From Schumannella luteola (lineage in GTDB: Bacteria > Actinomycetota > Actinomycetes > Actinomycetales > Microbacteriaceae): 64,000 nt of DNA. The DNA lies in contig NZ_JACBZY010000001.1 in NCBI RefSeq assembly GCF_013408685.1, forward strand, positions 3,224,001 to 3,288,000. The letters run 5' to 3'. The notes beneath the pieces were generated by a model. It did no database searches, was not told the DNA's origin, and worked only from the letters and a program-made list of their open reading frames with translations. Of this stretch, positions 34,001 through 43,108 are shown piece after piece. The translations under genes were made by a program, and so were the position numbers. Numbering within the stretch: position 1 is the first letter of the stretch; every line of letters begins with the position of its first letter.

Positions 34001-34540
34001 ATGAGCGACGGTCAGCCCACCCCTCCCGCCGACACCCCGCAGCCCGAAGGCACGCCGGGCGTCACCCCGCCTCCGCCCGCCGGCGCGACTCCGCCGCCCC
34101 CGCCGGGCGCGACCCCGCCCCCGCCGCCGAACTACGGCGCGACTCCCCCGCCGCCGCCCGGCGCACCTGGCGCCTACCCGCAGCAGGGCTACCCCGCCGC
34201 ACCCGGAGTGCAGCCGATGAACCCGACCGACGAGAAGACCTGGTCGATCCTGCTGCACCTCGGCCCGATCATCGTGAGCTTCCTGGTGCCGCTCATCGGC
34301 TACCTCGTGCTCAAGGACCGCGGCCCGTTCATCCGCCACAACGCCGTGCAGGCCCTGAACTTCACGCTGACGATGCTGATCGGCTACGTGGCGTCGTATC
34401 TGCTGATGCTCGTGCTCATCGGCTTCATCACGCTGCCGATCGTGTGGGTGCTCAGCATCGTCTTCGCGATCATCGCCGCGGTGAAGACCAACAAGGGCGA
34501 GTACTACACGTACCCGTTCTCCATCAAGTTCGTGAAGTAA
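34001..34540 (+). CDS. DUF4870 membrane protein with PPPPGATP repeats
   Basis: 179 residues. The N-terminal ~70 are Pro-rich (repeats of ATPPPPPG), followed by a DUF4870 domain (TWSILLHLGPIIVSFLVPLIGYLVLKDRGPFIRHNAVQALNF) ending YPFSIKFVK. It is clearly paralogous to the gene upstream in the membrane domain but not in the N-terminus. No Shine-Dalgarno is evident; TTCACT lies 7 nt before the ATG and could give a leaderless transcript. A short CCGCC/GGCGG hairpin follows the stop, before convergent hemW. Confidence 0.87.
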   Translation: MSDGQPTPPADTPQPEGTPGVTPPPPAGATPPPPPGATPPPPPNYGATPPPPPGAPGAYPQQGYPAAPGVQPMNPTDEKTWSILLHLGPIIVSFLVPLIGYLVLKDRGPFIRHNAVQALNFTLTMLIGYVASYLLMLVLIGFITLPIVWVLSIVFAIIAAVKTNKGEYYTYPFSIKFVK

Positions 34541-34563
34541 GACCGCCGTCCGGCGGGATGCGG

Positions 34564-35790
34564 TCAGTCGGCGAGCAGGCGACGCACCACCGCATCCGCG
34601 AGCAGTCGTCCCGGCCGGGTCAGCACGATCCGGCCGGTGACGGCGGCCCGACCATCGACCAGGCCCTCGGCGATGAGCCCCGCGACCGCGCGGCGGCCGT
34701 CGGCGTCGAGCACCCCGGTCGGCAGCCCGTCGACGACCCGCGTCTCGAGCAGCACCCGCTCGACGCGACGCGTCTCGTCATCCAGCGTCTCGCGGGCGTG
34801 CGCCGGCGAGATGCCCTCGGCGATGCGGCCCGCGTAGGCCGCCGGGTGCTTGACGTTCCACCAGCGCACCCCGCCGACATGGCTGTGCGCGCCGGGCCCG
34901 ATGCCCCACCAGTCCTGGCTCGTCCAGTACGCGAGGTTGTGGCGTGAGCGCCGCTCGGCGCCGCGCGAGAAGTTGCTGACCTCGTACCAGTCGTAGCCCG
35001 CTCCGGTGAAGGCCGCGTCCGCCATGTCGTAGAAGTCGGCCTGGGCGTCGTCGGAGGGCTCGGGCACCTCGCCGCGCTTGATCTGGCGGGCGAGCTTCGT
35101 GCCCTGCTCGACGATGAGCGCGTAGGCGGAGATGTGACCGGGCTCCTCGGCGAGCACGGCGTCGAGCGTGCGCGTCCACTGGTCCGCGGTCTCGCCGGGT
35201 GAGCCGTAGATGACGTCGAGGCTGACCTCGAGACCGGCCTCCCGCGCCCAGCGCACGACCTGGGGCACCCGCGCGGGGTCGTGCGTGCGCTCGAGCGTCG
35301 CGAGCACCTCGGGCACGGCCGACTGCATGCCGAAGCTCACCCGGGTGAAGCCGGCCTCGGCGAGCGCCGCCAGGTCGGCCGCATCCACCGAGTCGGGGTT
35401 CGCCTCGGTCGTGATCTCGGCGCCCGGGGCGAAGCCCCAGGTGTCGCGGATGCCGTGCAGCATCGCCGCGAGGTCGCCGACCGGCAGCAGGGTCGGGGTG
35501 CCGCCGCCGAAGAACACGGTCGACACCGGCCGAGCGCCGACGCCGGCGCGGTCGAGCACGCCACCGGCGAAGCGGATCTCGTCGAGCGCCTGACCGGCGT
35601 AGTCCGACTGCTTGACGCCGCGGATCTCGCTCGCCGTGTAGGTGTTGAAGTCGCAGTAGCCGCAGCGCACCGTGCAGAACGGCACGTGCACGTAGACGCC
35701 CAGGTCGCGCTCGGCGGAGCCCACGGCGGCGGACGCCGGGAGCGTTCCGTCGGCCGGAGCCGGGTCGCCCTCCGGGAGGATGCTCGGCAT
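34564..35790 (-). CDS. hemW: radical SAM protein HemW (coproporphyrinogen III oxidase-like)
   Basis: Haem chaperone of the radical SAM family, 408 residues. The 4Fe-4S motif C-x3-C-x2-C is present (PFCTVRCGYCDF), followed by VFFGGGTPTLLPV and a C-terminal HemW domain. The ATG at 35788-35790 overlaps the DUF1990 stop by one base. True oxygen-independent oxidases (HemN) have an extra N-terminal substrate region; the lepA-hemW-hrcA synteny favours HemW. Confidence 0.93.
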   Translation of the reverse strand: MPSILPEGDPAPADGTLPASAAVGSAERDLGVYVHVPFCTVRCGYCDFNTYTASEIRGVKQSDYAGQALDEIRFAGGVLDRAGVGARPVSTVFFGGGTPTLLPVGDLAAMLHGIRDTWGFAPGAEITTEANPDSVDAADLAALAEAGFTRVSFGMQSAVPEVLATLERTHDPARVPQVVRWAREAGLEVSLDVIYGSPGETADQWTRTLDAVLAEEPGHISAYALIVEQGTKLARQIKRGEVPEPSDDAQADFYDMADAAFTGAGYDWYEVSNFSRGAERRSRHNLAYWTSQDWWGIGPGAHSHVGGVRWWNVKHPAAYAGRIAEGISPAHARETLDDETRRVERVLLETRVVDGLPTGVLDADGRRAVAGLIAEGLVDGRAAVTGRIVLTRPGRLLADAVVRRLLAD

Positions 35791-36563
35791 CAGGCGGGAT
35801 CTCGCGTCGCGGCGGGCGCGGAGTCGCCGGACGCCTCGGCGGCGGCTCCGGCGGCCTCGGCCGGCTGCGGCACGACCGCATCCGGCGCGGTGTCGGCGGC
35901 GAGCGGCGTCGCGAGCGCACGCAGGTAGCGGGCGGTGTAGAAACCCTGGGTCAGGCGCAGCACCGGGTTCACGAGCCACCAGAAGAAGCCGCCGGGCCGC
36001 GAGAACGCGCGGATCGACACCCACACCGAGCCGTCGTCGCTGCGCTCGACGATGAAGGCCTCCTCGCCGCGCTCGGCGTGCCCGGGCAGGGTGCCGTAGG
36101 CGAAGCCGCGGCGGTTCGGCTCGTCGACGACGTAGACGACGCGCGCCGGGAAGCGCAGTCGAAGCGGGCCGAAGGGGATGCCGAGCCAGGCGGTGTCGCC
36201 GGGGCGCAGCAGCGGGCGGCCATCGGCGGCGTAGATCCGCTCACCGGAGCTGTCGACCACGGCGGGTGCGATCGGGGCGCCGTCGTCGTCGAAGCCCACC
36301 GGGGTGTAGCCCATGCGGTCCAGCTCGGCGGGCGTCTCGACGACCTCGACACGGAATCCGGAGCGCTGCTGGATGCCCCAGGTCAGCGTCTCGGTCCAGG
36401 CGTGCTCCCAGCGCGCCGGGCCGTGGCCGATGAGGGCGCGGCGCTCGAGCGGACGGTATCCGGTCGGCGGATATTCCATCAGATCGGCCGCGCGCGTGGC
36501 GCCGACGGCCGCGTAGCTGACGGCGCGCTCCCAGATCGGCGCGCGTCTCGACATGATCGCCAT
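35790..36563 (-). CDS. DUF1990 family protein
   Basis: 257 residues. The DUF1990 core is recognisable: GYRPLERRALIGHGPARWEH, then PARVVYVVDEPNRRGFAYGTLPGHAERGEEAFIVER and VWVSIRAFSRPG. No catalytic residues are known for the family; a polyketide-cyclase/START-like fold has been suggested. The C-terminus is an Ala-rich tail. GAGGG is 6 nt before the ATG. It sits between the channel gene and hemW and is translationally coupled to hemW. Confidence 0.88.
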   Translation of the reverse strand: MAIMSRRAPIWERAVSYAAVGATRAADLMEYPPTGYRPLERRALIGHGPARWEHAWTETLTWGIQQRSGFRVEVVETPAELDRMGYTPVGFDDDGAPIAPAVVDSSGERIYAADGRPLLRPGDTAWLGIPFGPLRLRFPARVVYVVDEPNRRGFAYGTLPGHAERGEEAFIVERSDDGSVWVSIRAFSRPGGFFWWLVNPVLRLTQGFYTARYLRALATPLAADTAPDAVVPQPAEAAGAAAEASGDSAPAATRDPA

Positions 36564-36604
36564 GCTAACCCTCGGTGCGCATCCGCCCGAACCGAGCGGA
36601 CCGG

Positions 36605-38050
36605 TCAGCGCGTGACGTCGCCGAGCTGCGTGAGCGCCCGGCCCTGTCGCGCGGCGGAGTCGTCGATCGCGACGCGGGCGCTCGCCTTGCGCTGGTCGAA
36701 GATCGTGCCGAGATCGCGGGCGAGCTGCGGGCGTCGGCGCACGAGCTGCTCGAGCTCGGCGATCGGAAGCGACAGCACGGTGACGTCGTCGACCGCGGTC
36801 GCGTCGGAGGGGTTGATCTCGTTCGTCAGGGCGCCGATGCCGATCATCTCGCCCCGTGTGAGGCGCCCGAGCGGGATGTCCCCGCCTCCGTCGACCGGCG
36901 AGGTCAGCGCGACCGTGCCGACCGCGATGACCCGCAGCGCCGGCGAGGGGTCGCCGGCGTGCTGCAGCTTCTCGCCCGCGCCGAAGCGCTGCAGCAGCAC
37001 CCGGTCGGCGAAGGCCTCGGCCTCGTCCTGGGTGAGGCGCAGGCTCGAGGCCACCGACTTGAAGAGGGCGAGTCGGCGCTCGGGGGTGTTGTAGTCGTCG
37101 GTCAGGTCGTTGTCGAGGTGCAGGTTCGCCCGGCGCGCGGCGTACCAGAGCACGGTGTGGAACTGCGCGGTCGCCTCGGCCTCGATCGCGGGCGAGGCGA
37201 CGGGGATGTCGACCCCGTACTTCGCCCCGCCGAGCGGGTACGCGCTCGGCCTGTGGTCGGCGGCGAGCACCGGCAGGTCGTCGGCGACGCGACGCAGCAG
37301 ATCGAGGACCTCGTGCGGCGGGTCGTCGGTCGAGAACGGCAGCGTGATCGAGACGACGAAGGCGCCCGGCGCCTTGCTGAGGTTGTCGAACGAGGCCCCG
37401 GCGAGCGTGCCGTTGGGCACGATGTGGATGCCGTTGCCGGTGTCGATGTGCACGGCCCGCCAGTTGACCTCGACGACGCGGCCGCGCACGCCGCCCGTGT
37501 CGAGCCAGTCCCCCAGCCGGAACGGCTGCTCGAACAGCAGGAACAGACCGGAGACGACCGGGCCGACGGCGTTCTGCAGGGCGAGGCCGATGACGACCGT
37601 GCTGACGCCGAGCGCCGTGAACAGGCCGCCGACATCCGCGCCCCAGACCCAGGCGAAGAGCACGCCGAGGCCGACGAGGATGAGCACGAGACGGAAGATG
37701 TCGATGAAGATCGACGGCATCCGCGCCCGCCAGCTCTCCGGGCGCGCCCGCGTGAACAGCGCGACGTTGACGCCGTTGAGCACGACCAGCAGCAGCGCGA
37801 AGCCGAAGAAGGTGGCGGCGACGCGCGTCCAGGTCAGGTCCTTCTCGCCGAGCTGCACCTGGCTGATGAGGATGAGCAGGGCCGCCAGCGGCACGAGGAA
37901 GTTGCGCACCAGGCGCACCACCTTCGCCGCCTGCGGGTGACGCCGCGCGATGACCGAGTGCAGCTCGGTCAGCACGAGCAGCAGGATCGGCAGCCCGACG
38001 ACGACCGCGAGCGACGGCCAGAACCAGGGCTGCCCGATGAGGTCAACCAC
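36605..38050 (-). CDS. MscS-type channel with C-terminal cyclic-nucleotide-binding domain
   Basis: 481 residues. About four N-terminal helices lead to the MscS pore helix and beta domain (GVSTVVIGLALQNAVGPVVS, FRLGDWL, EVNWRAVHI, IVPNGTL). The last ~130 residues are a cNMP-binding domain, giving the bCNG architecture. Its phosphate-binding cassette (402-418) departs from consensus: FGE is IGI and the PR-x-A-T arginine is Ser415. The GTG at 38048-38050 has GGGAGG and overlaps the upstream cyclase by 8 nt, so the two are co-translated; the channel is the likely receiver of its product. Confidence 0.9.
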   Translation of the reverse strand: MVDLIGQPWFWPSLAVVVGLPILLLVLTELHSVIARRHPQAAKVVRLVRNFLVPLAALLILISQVQLGEKDLTWTRVAATFFGFALLLVVLNGVNVALFTRARPESWRARMPSIFIDIFRLVLILVGLGVLFAWVWGADVGGLFTALGVSTVVIGLALQNAVGPVVSGLFLLFEQPFRLGDWLDTGGVRGRVVEVNWRAVHIDTGNGIHIVPNGTLAGASFDNLSKAPGAFVVSITLPFSTDDPPHEVLDLLRRVADDLPVLAADHRPSAYPLGGAKYGVDIPVASPAIEAEATAQFHTVLWYAARRANLHLDNDLTDDYNTPERRLALFKSVASSLRLTQDEAEAFADRVLLQRFGAGEKLQHAGDPSPALRVIAVGTVALTSPVDGGGDIPLGRLTRGEMIGIGALTNEINPSDATAVDDVTVLSLPIAELEQLVRRRPQLARDLGTIFDQRKASARVAIDDSAARQGRALTQLGDVTR

Positions 38051-40316
38051 GGCGGGCCTCCCGGTCGGCCGCGGCGCGATCCACCTTGAACACCCGCTCG
38101 TCGCCGAAGCCCGCCGACTCGGTGAGCGGGATGGTGTCAGGCAGCTGGTCGGCGACGCGCTGGGTGACGAAGATACCCGGCCCCTCGGCCGCATCCTGCA
38201 CCCGGTGGGCGAGGCTGACCGCATCGCCCCACATGTCGTAGACGACGCTGGAGCGGCCGATCAGGCCGCTCGTGACCGTGCCGGAGTCGACGCCGGCCCG
38301 CAGGGTCAGCGTCGCGCCGTGCTGCGCGCCGAGCCGGTCGAGCACGTTCTGCATCTCGATCGCGAACTCGACCACGCGGCGCGCGTTGTCGACGCGCGGC
38401 ACGATGAGCCCGCAGCTCGCGAGGTAGCCCTCGAGTCGCGTCGTGCGCACCCGCTCGACCCCGAGCCGGGCGGCCGCCTCGTCGAAACCGCGCACGATGT
38501 CGTTGAGCAGCGCCAGGCTCTCGGCCGACTGCATTCCGCGACTGAAGTCGTCGAAGCCGACGATGTCGGCGAAGATCACCGACACGTCCTGGTGGTCTTC
38601 GGCGATGGTCTCGTCGCCCTGCCGGTAGCGCTTCGCCACCGTCTCGGGCATGACCGTGTGCAGCAGGCGGTCGTATTCGGCCCGCTCGGCATCCAGCAGC
38701 TCGGCCTTGATCTCGAGGCTGCGGCTCATGTCGTTGAAGGCGACCCCGAGATCCGCGACCTCGTCGCGGGATCCGGTGTCGACCTGCACGCCCAGCTCGC
38801 CGGCGCTCACCCGCTGCACCGCCGTCTGCAGTCGCCGCAGCGGGCGCAGGAAGATCTGCGCCAGCAGCAGCGAGAGCAGGCTCACCAGCAGCGCGATCGC
38901 CGCCGTCGAGAGCACGAGGTTGCGGGTGAACTCCGCCGCCGAGGAGTAGGCCTCGGCGGTCGTGATGCGCGCCACGATGACCCAGTTGAGCCCCTCGATC
39001 TGCAGCGGCGCATAGGCCGCGAGCGACTGCCCGCCCACGTAGCTCGGCGCCTCGTTCGTGCCGGTCCTCCCCTGCAGCGCGCTCGTGACGGAGGCGTTGC
39101 GCAGCGGCTGCAGCAGGATCGTGCTCTTCGCCGCCACGACCTGCTTCGCGGTCGCGGACGGCGTGCCGCCCGCGATCGCGTCCTTCGCGTAGTCCTTCGG
39201 GCGCTGGATCAGCTCGCGCGAGTTGGAGCGCATCGTGCGGTCGTCACCGGCCAGGTACACCTCGCCGGTCTCACCGAGTCCCTGCTTCGCCCATCCCTCG
39301 TCGCCGGTCATGACGTCGTTGATCGTCTCGACCGGGATCTGCAGGGCGAGCACGCCCGTCACCCGGCCGTCGCGGTCGCCGATCGGCGAGAGCGCCCAGG
39401 CGGTCGGGCTGTTCAGCGACGGAACGTAGCGCTCGAAGTCGGTGAAGCGGGTCGCATCGACGCTGTTGGTCGCGAGCACCGCGTCGTAGGCCTTCGCGAG
39501 GGCGGAGTCGCGGTAGGGCCCGGTGCGCACATTCGTTCCGAGATCGGCACCCAGGTAGGCCGAGTAGACGACGTCGCCGTCGGTGTCGAGCAGCAGCGCA
39601 TCCTCGAAGCCGATGCGGTCGACGAGGCTCGCGAAGAAGGAGTTGTACTCGGCGTTGGCCGCGGACCAGGCGCTGCCGTCACCCGCATCCGACGTCGCGA
39701 GCGCCTTGTCGTAGTCGAGGGCGAGCGGGGCCGTGTACTTCGACTGCAGGTAGACGCCGGCCGGATCGGTGGGCGCGAAGGCGGTGTCGCTGAACTGCTC
39801 GCCCGCGCTCTTCTCCAAAGCCGGCACGAAGGTGTCGGCGTAGAAGTCGCTGACCGCTGACGTCTCGGCGTCGCTCGCCGTCTGCTGCTGCAGCTCGGCG
39901 AAGCCCGCGTTGAAGGCCTCCGACGCGGCGACCGCGCTGTCGTTGCCCGAGGCGAGGACCGCTGTCGTGCGGATGTTCTCCATCGTGCGGGTGATCTCGG
40001 CGGCCCGCGCCCCGCGGATGCCGACGAGCTGGTCGAGCGCGGCCTTCTTCAGCGCGCCGGTCGCGCTGGCGTAGCCGATTGCTCCGACGACGATCGTCGA
40101 GAGCAGACTCGTGAGCAGCAGCATGATGAGCAGCTTCGACTGGATGCTGACGCCGCGGCGGGTGCGCCCGCGGCGGGTGCCGAGCGGCAGTCGAGCCTCG
40201 CCGGGCGCGGACCTCGCGGCTCCGGCTGCGACTCCGGCGAGCGGATCGGCCGCCGAGCCCGCGCTCGTGGCGCCCTGCGGCGCGGTCGGGTCTGCTCGGT
40301 CGTTCGCGTCCGTCAT
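38043..40316 (-). CDS. receptor-type class III nucleotide cyclase (dCache-HAMP-cyclase)
   Basis: 757 residues: cytosolic Ala/Pro-rich N-terminus, membrane helix (LLIMLLLTSLLSTIVVGAIG), a large extracytoplasmic dCache sensor of ~380 residues, second helix, HAMP (RPLRRLQTAVQRVSAGELG) and a C-terminal cyclase domain. The first metal Asp584 is intact (FADIVGF), Asp694 and Arg705 are present, but the K-T-x-G-D segment reads RTTRLEG and the transition-state Asn is Ser701 (GDAVSLAHR). Product and activity are therefore uncertain. The ATG at 40314-40316 has GGGGAGGGG. It overlaps the channel gene. Confidence 0.9.
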   Translation of the reverse strand: MTDANDRADPTAPQGATSAGSAADPLAGVAAGAARSAPGEARLPLGTRRGRTRRGVSIQSKLLIMLLLTSLLSTIVVGAIGYASATGALKKAALDQLVGIRGARAAEITRTMENIRTTAVLASGNDSAVAASEAFNAGFAELQQQTASDAETSAVSDFYADTFVPALEKSAGEQFSDTAFAPTDPAGVYLQSKYTAPLALDYDKALATSDAGDGSAWSAANAEYNSFFASLVDRIGFEDALLLDTDGDVVYSAYLGADLGTNVRTGPYRDSALAKAYDAVLATNSVDATRFTDFERYVPSLNSPTAWALSPIGDRDGRVTGVLALQIPVETINDVMTGDEGWAKQGLGETGEVYLAGDDRTMRSNSRELIQRPKDYAKDAIAGGTPSATAKQVVAAKSTILLQPLRNASVTSALQGRTGTNEAPSYVGGQSLAAYAPLQIEGLNWVIVARITTAEAYSSAAEFTRNLVLSTAAIALLVSLLSLLLAQIFLRPLRRLQTAVQRVSAGELGVQVDTGSRDEVADLGVAFNDMSRSLEIKAELLDAERAEYDRLLHTVMPETVAKRYRQGDETIAEDHQDVSVIFADIVGFDDFSRGMQSAESLALLNDIVRGFDEAAARLGVERVRTTRLEGYLASCGLIVPRVDNARRVVEFAIEMQNVLDRLGAQHGATLTLRAGVDSGTVTSGLIGRSSVVYDMWGDAVSLAHRVQDAAEGPGIFVTQRVADQLPDTIPLTESAGFGDERVFKVDRAAADREARRG

Positions 40317-40487
40317 CGGGCCCCTCCCCAGACCCGCTGCCCGTATCATCCGCCCAGCACCGGGGTCAGCGGTTGCTCGAACTGTAGCGCCGCGCCTGCC
40401 CCGCGGTCGAGGGTCGAATCATCAGGTGTCGGATGGGTGGACCGATCGGGTCTCGACGGCGAGCTGCGCTGCGCTCAGCGCCGGGCG

Positions 40488-40931
40488 TCAGTGCGCATCG
40501 CCGTCGAGCTCCGGGTGTGCGTCGAGCCACGCCCGCACCTCGGCCTGCGGCGCGGTCGCGAGCCACGCCTCGATCACGAGCTCGCCGAGCCGGTCGTCGT
40601 CGAGCGTCTCGAGCACCGCCAGCACGGCGGGGAAGCCCTCGAAATGCTGGATGGTGAACACGGCGTCGTCGGCGGCGAGCAGCTCGCGCTTGGCGTCCTC
40701 GTCGGCGACGCGGAACGCCACGATCGTTCCGGGCGGCGGCGGCCCCTCGCGCTTCACATCGGCCTTCGTGAACGGCCGGATCCAGACGAAGCCGCTCCCG
40801 CCCGAGCGCGGCTTCCAGACCAGATGGCCGAAGCGCACACTCTCCTCGGCGCCGGGCATCGCGAGCGCGAGCGCCCGCAGCCGCGCGGCGGGTGCCGCAT
40901 CCGTCGCCCCGACCCCCTCGCCGCCGCTCAT
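40488..40931 (-). CDS. MmcQ/YjbR family protein
   Basis: 147 residues resembling the MmcQ/YjbR (CyaY-like fold) family: ALAMPGAEESVRFGHLVWKPR, GSGFVWIRPF, FEGFPAVLAVLETLDDDRLGELVIEAW. Proposed DNA-binding proteins, role unknown. I chose the ATG at 40929-40931: TAGCGT ends 7 nt before it and there is no Shine-Dalgarno, fitting a leaderless start; three more codons are open upstream. Confidence 0.87.
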   Translation of the reverse strand: MSGGEGVGATDAAPAARLRALALAMPGAEESVRFGHLVWKPRSGGSGFVWIRPFTKADVKREGPPPPGTIVAFRVADEDAKRELLAADDAVFTIQHFEGFPAVLAVLETLDDDRLGELVIEAWLATAPQAEVRAWLDAHPELDGDAH

Positions 40932-40973
40932 GCGAGGCACGCTACTCCGCGCGGCGGCGCGGCGGGAAGAGAG

Positions 40974-42830
40974 CTACTTCTTCTTGTCCTTCGACTCGAC
41001 GTCACCCGAGAGCGCGGCGATGAACGCCTCCTGGGGGACCTCGACGCGACCGACCATCTTCATGCGCTTCTTGCCCTCCTTCTGCTTCTCGAGCAGCTTG
41101 CGCTTGCGGGTGATGTCGCCGCCGTAGCACTTGGCGAGAACGTCTTTGCGCATCGCGCGGATCGACTCGCGGGCGATGATGCGGGCGCCGATCGCGGCCT
41201 GGATGGGCACCTCGAACTGCTGGCGCGGGATGAGCTCGCGCAGGCGCTGCGCCATCATCGTGCCGTAGGCGTAGGCCTTGTCCTTGTGCACGATGGCGCT
41301 GAACGCGTCCACGGCCTCGCCCTGCAACAGGATGTCGACCTTGACCAGGTCGCCGGGCGCCTCGCCGGCGGGCTCGTAGTCGAGCGAGGCGTAGCCCTGC
41401 GTCTTCGACTTGAGCTGGTCGAAGAAGTCGAAGACGATCTCGCCGAGCGGCAGCGTGTACTTCAGCTCGACGCGGTCTTCGCCGAGGTAGTCCATCGACT
41501 TCATCGTGCCGCGGCGGCTCTGGCAGAGCTCCATGATCGCGCCGACGTAGTCCTTCGGCGCGAGGATCGAGGCCGACACGATGGGCTCGAGCACCTCGTG
41601 GATCTTCGCGCCCGTCGGGTACTCGCTCGGGTTCGTGACCGTGACCGTCTTGCGATCCTCGGTGGTGACCTCGTACGGCACGCTGGGCGCCGTCGTGATG
41701 AGGTCGAGGTCGAACTCGCGACGCAGGCGCTCGGTGATGATCTCGAGGTGCAGCAGGCCCAGGAAGCCGCAGCGGAAGCCGAATCCGAGCGCGACCGAGG
41801 TCTCGGGCTCGTACTGCAGGGCCGCATCCGACAGCTTCAGCTTGTCGAGCGCCTCGCGCAGGACCGGGTAGTCGGAGCCGTCGATCGGGTAGATGCCCGA
41901 GAACACCATCGGCAGCGGATCGGTGTAGCCCGGCAGCGCGTCGCTCGCCGGCTTCGCCGAGTTGGTGACGGTGTCGCCGACCTTCGACTGGCGCACGTCC
42001 TTCACGCCGGTGATGAGGTAGCCCACCTCGCCGACGCCGAGGCCCTTGGTGGGCTTCGGCTCGGGCGAGCTGACGCCGATCTCGAGGATCTCGTGGGTCG
42101 CCTTGGTCGACATCATCTGGATGCGCTCGCGCGGGTCGAGCTTGCCGTCGACCATGCGCACGTAGGTGACGACGCCGCGGTAGCTGTCGTAGACGGAGTC
42201 GAAGATCATCGCGCGGGCGGGAGCGGATGCGTCGCCGACCGGGGCGGGAACGCGCTGCACGACGCGGTCGAGGAGATCTTCGACGCCCATGCCGGTCTTG
42301 CCCGAGACGCGCAGCACGTCGTCGGGGTCGCCGCCGATCAGCTGGGCGATCTCGCGGGCGTACTTCTCCGGGTCGGCCGCCGGCAGGTCGATCTTGTTGA
42401 GCACCGGGATGATCTCGAGGTCGTTCTCGAGGGCCAGGTAGAGGTTCGCGAGGGTCTGCGCCTCGATGCCCTGCGCCGCATCCACCAGCAGGATCGCGCC
42501 CTCGCACGCGGCGAGCGAGCGCGAGACCTCATAGCTGAAGTCGACGTGGCCGGGGGTGTCGATCATGTTGAGGGCGAAGGTCTCGCCGTCGACCTGCCAC
42601 GGCATGCGCACGGCCTGGCTCTTGATCGTGATGCCGCGCTCGCGCTCGATGTCCATGCGGTCGAGGTACTGGGCCCGCATGTCGCGGTCGGCGACGATGC
42701 CGGTGATGCCGAGCATGCGGTCGGCGAGGGTCGACTTGCCGTGATCGATGTGCGCGATGATGCAGAAGTTGCGGATGCGCGCCGGATCGGTCGAGGCGGG
42801 CTCGAGTGGGGTGAGGGCGCGCGGGGACAT
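40974..42830 (-). CDS. lepA: elongation factor 4 (LepA)
   Basis: Ribosome-associated translational GTPase, 618 residues. G1 [10 protein letters not shown]2 [12 protein letters not shown]3 DTPGHVDF, G4 NKID; then domains II, III, V and the LepA-specific C-terminal domain ([14 protein letters not shown]-like: [25 protein letters not shown]). The ATG at 42828-42830 starts close to the usual N-terminus; the ORF is open 14 codons further. Divergent from the LAETG surface protein. Confidence 0.98.
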   Translation of the reverse strand: MSPRALTPLEPASTDPARIRNFCIIAHIDHGKSTLADRMLGITGIVADRDMRAQYLDRMDIERERGITIKSQAVRMPWQVDGETFALNMIDTPGHVDFSYEVSRSLAACEGAILLVDAAQGIEAQTLANLYLALENDLEIIPVLNKIDLPAADPEKYAREIAQLIGGDPDDVLRVSGKTGMGVEDLLDRVVQRVPAPVGDASAPARAMIFDSVYDSYRGVVTYVRMVDGKLDPRERIQMMSTKATHEILEIGVSSPEPKPTKGLGVGEVGYLITGVKDVRQSKVGDTVTNSAKPASDALPGYTDPLPMVFSGIYPIDGSDYPVLREALDKLKLSDAALQYEPETSVALGFGFRCGFLGLLHLEIITERLRREFDLDLITTAPSVPYEVTTEDRKTVTVTNPSEYPTGAKIHEVLEPIVSASILAPKDYVGAIMELCQSRRGTMKSMDYLGEDRVELKYTLPLGEIVFDFFDQLKSKTQGYASLDYEPAGEAPGDLVKVDILLQGEAVDAFSAIVHKDKAYAYGTMMAQRLRELIPRQQFEVPIQAAIGARIIARESIRAMRKDVLAKCYGGDITRKRKLLEKQKEGKKRMKMVGRVEVPQEAFIAALSGDVESKDKKK

Positions 42831-42944
42831 ATCCGCACGATTCTCGCATCCCGCGGGCGTGAGCGCGGACACCGCGGCTGCGCGGCCCGGCGCCGCCCGC
42901 CGTCGGCCTTCTCCACCGCGCTTCGACGCCGCCGAGACCTTCCG

Positions 42945-43050
42945 TCAGGGGTGCCCCTGAGCCGGCGACGGCTCCTCCGCTCGAGTCGGCCCCCTTTCGG
43001 GTGTCAAATCCTCAGAAAGGGCTGCGCGACACCCGTCGGCTCATTAGCTT
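42945..43050 (+). promoter_or_regulatory. structured control region upstream of the surface-protein gene
   Basis: The 278-nt gap between lepA and the LAETG gene holds TCAGGGG/CCCCTGA (42945-42960, 2-nt centre), then two interleaved inverted repeats: CCCTTTC (42992-42998) with GAAAGGG (43015-43021), and CGGGTGTC (42998-43005) with GACACCCG (43028-43035). TAGCTT at 43045-43050 could be a -10 box, in which case these are operators; if transcription starts upstream they could form alternative RNA folds or a pseudoknot. Confidence 0.45.
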
Positions 43051-43108
43051 GTGCAACGAGTGTCCTTGACGAGGACTGCTCACTCAGACCCGACCGAACG
43101 GAACCCAC

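Noticed and set aside
36605-40316. Calling the cyclase/channel pair a Pycsar phage-defence system
   Set aside because: Only the general two-gene logic matches. The dCache-HAMP receptor and MscS channel are not the known Pycsar domains and no defence genes are nearby.
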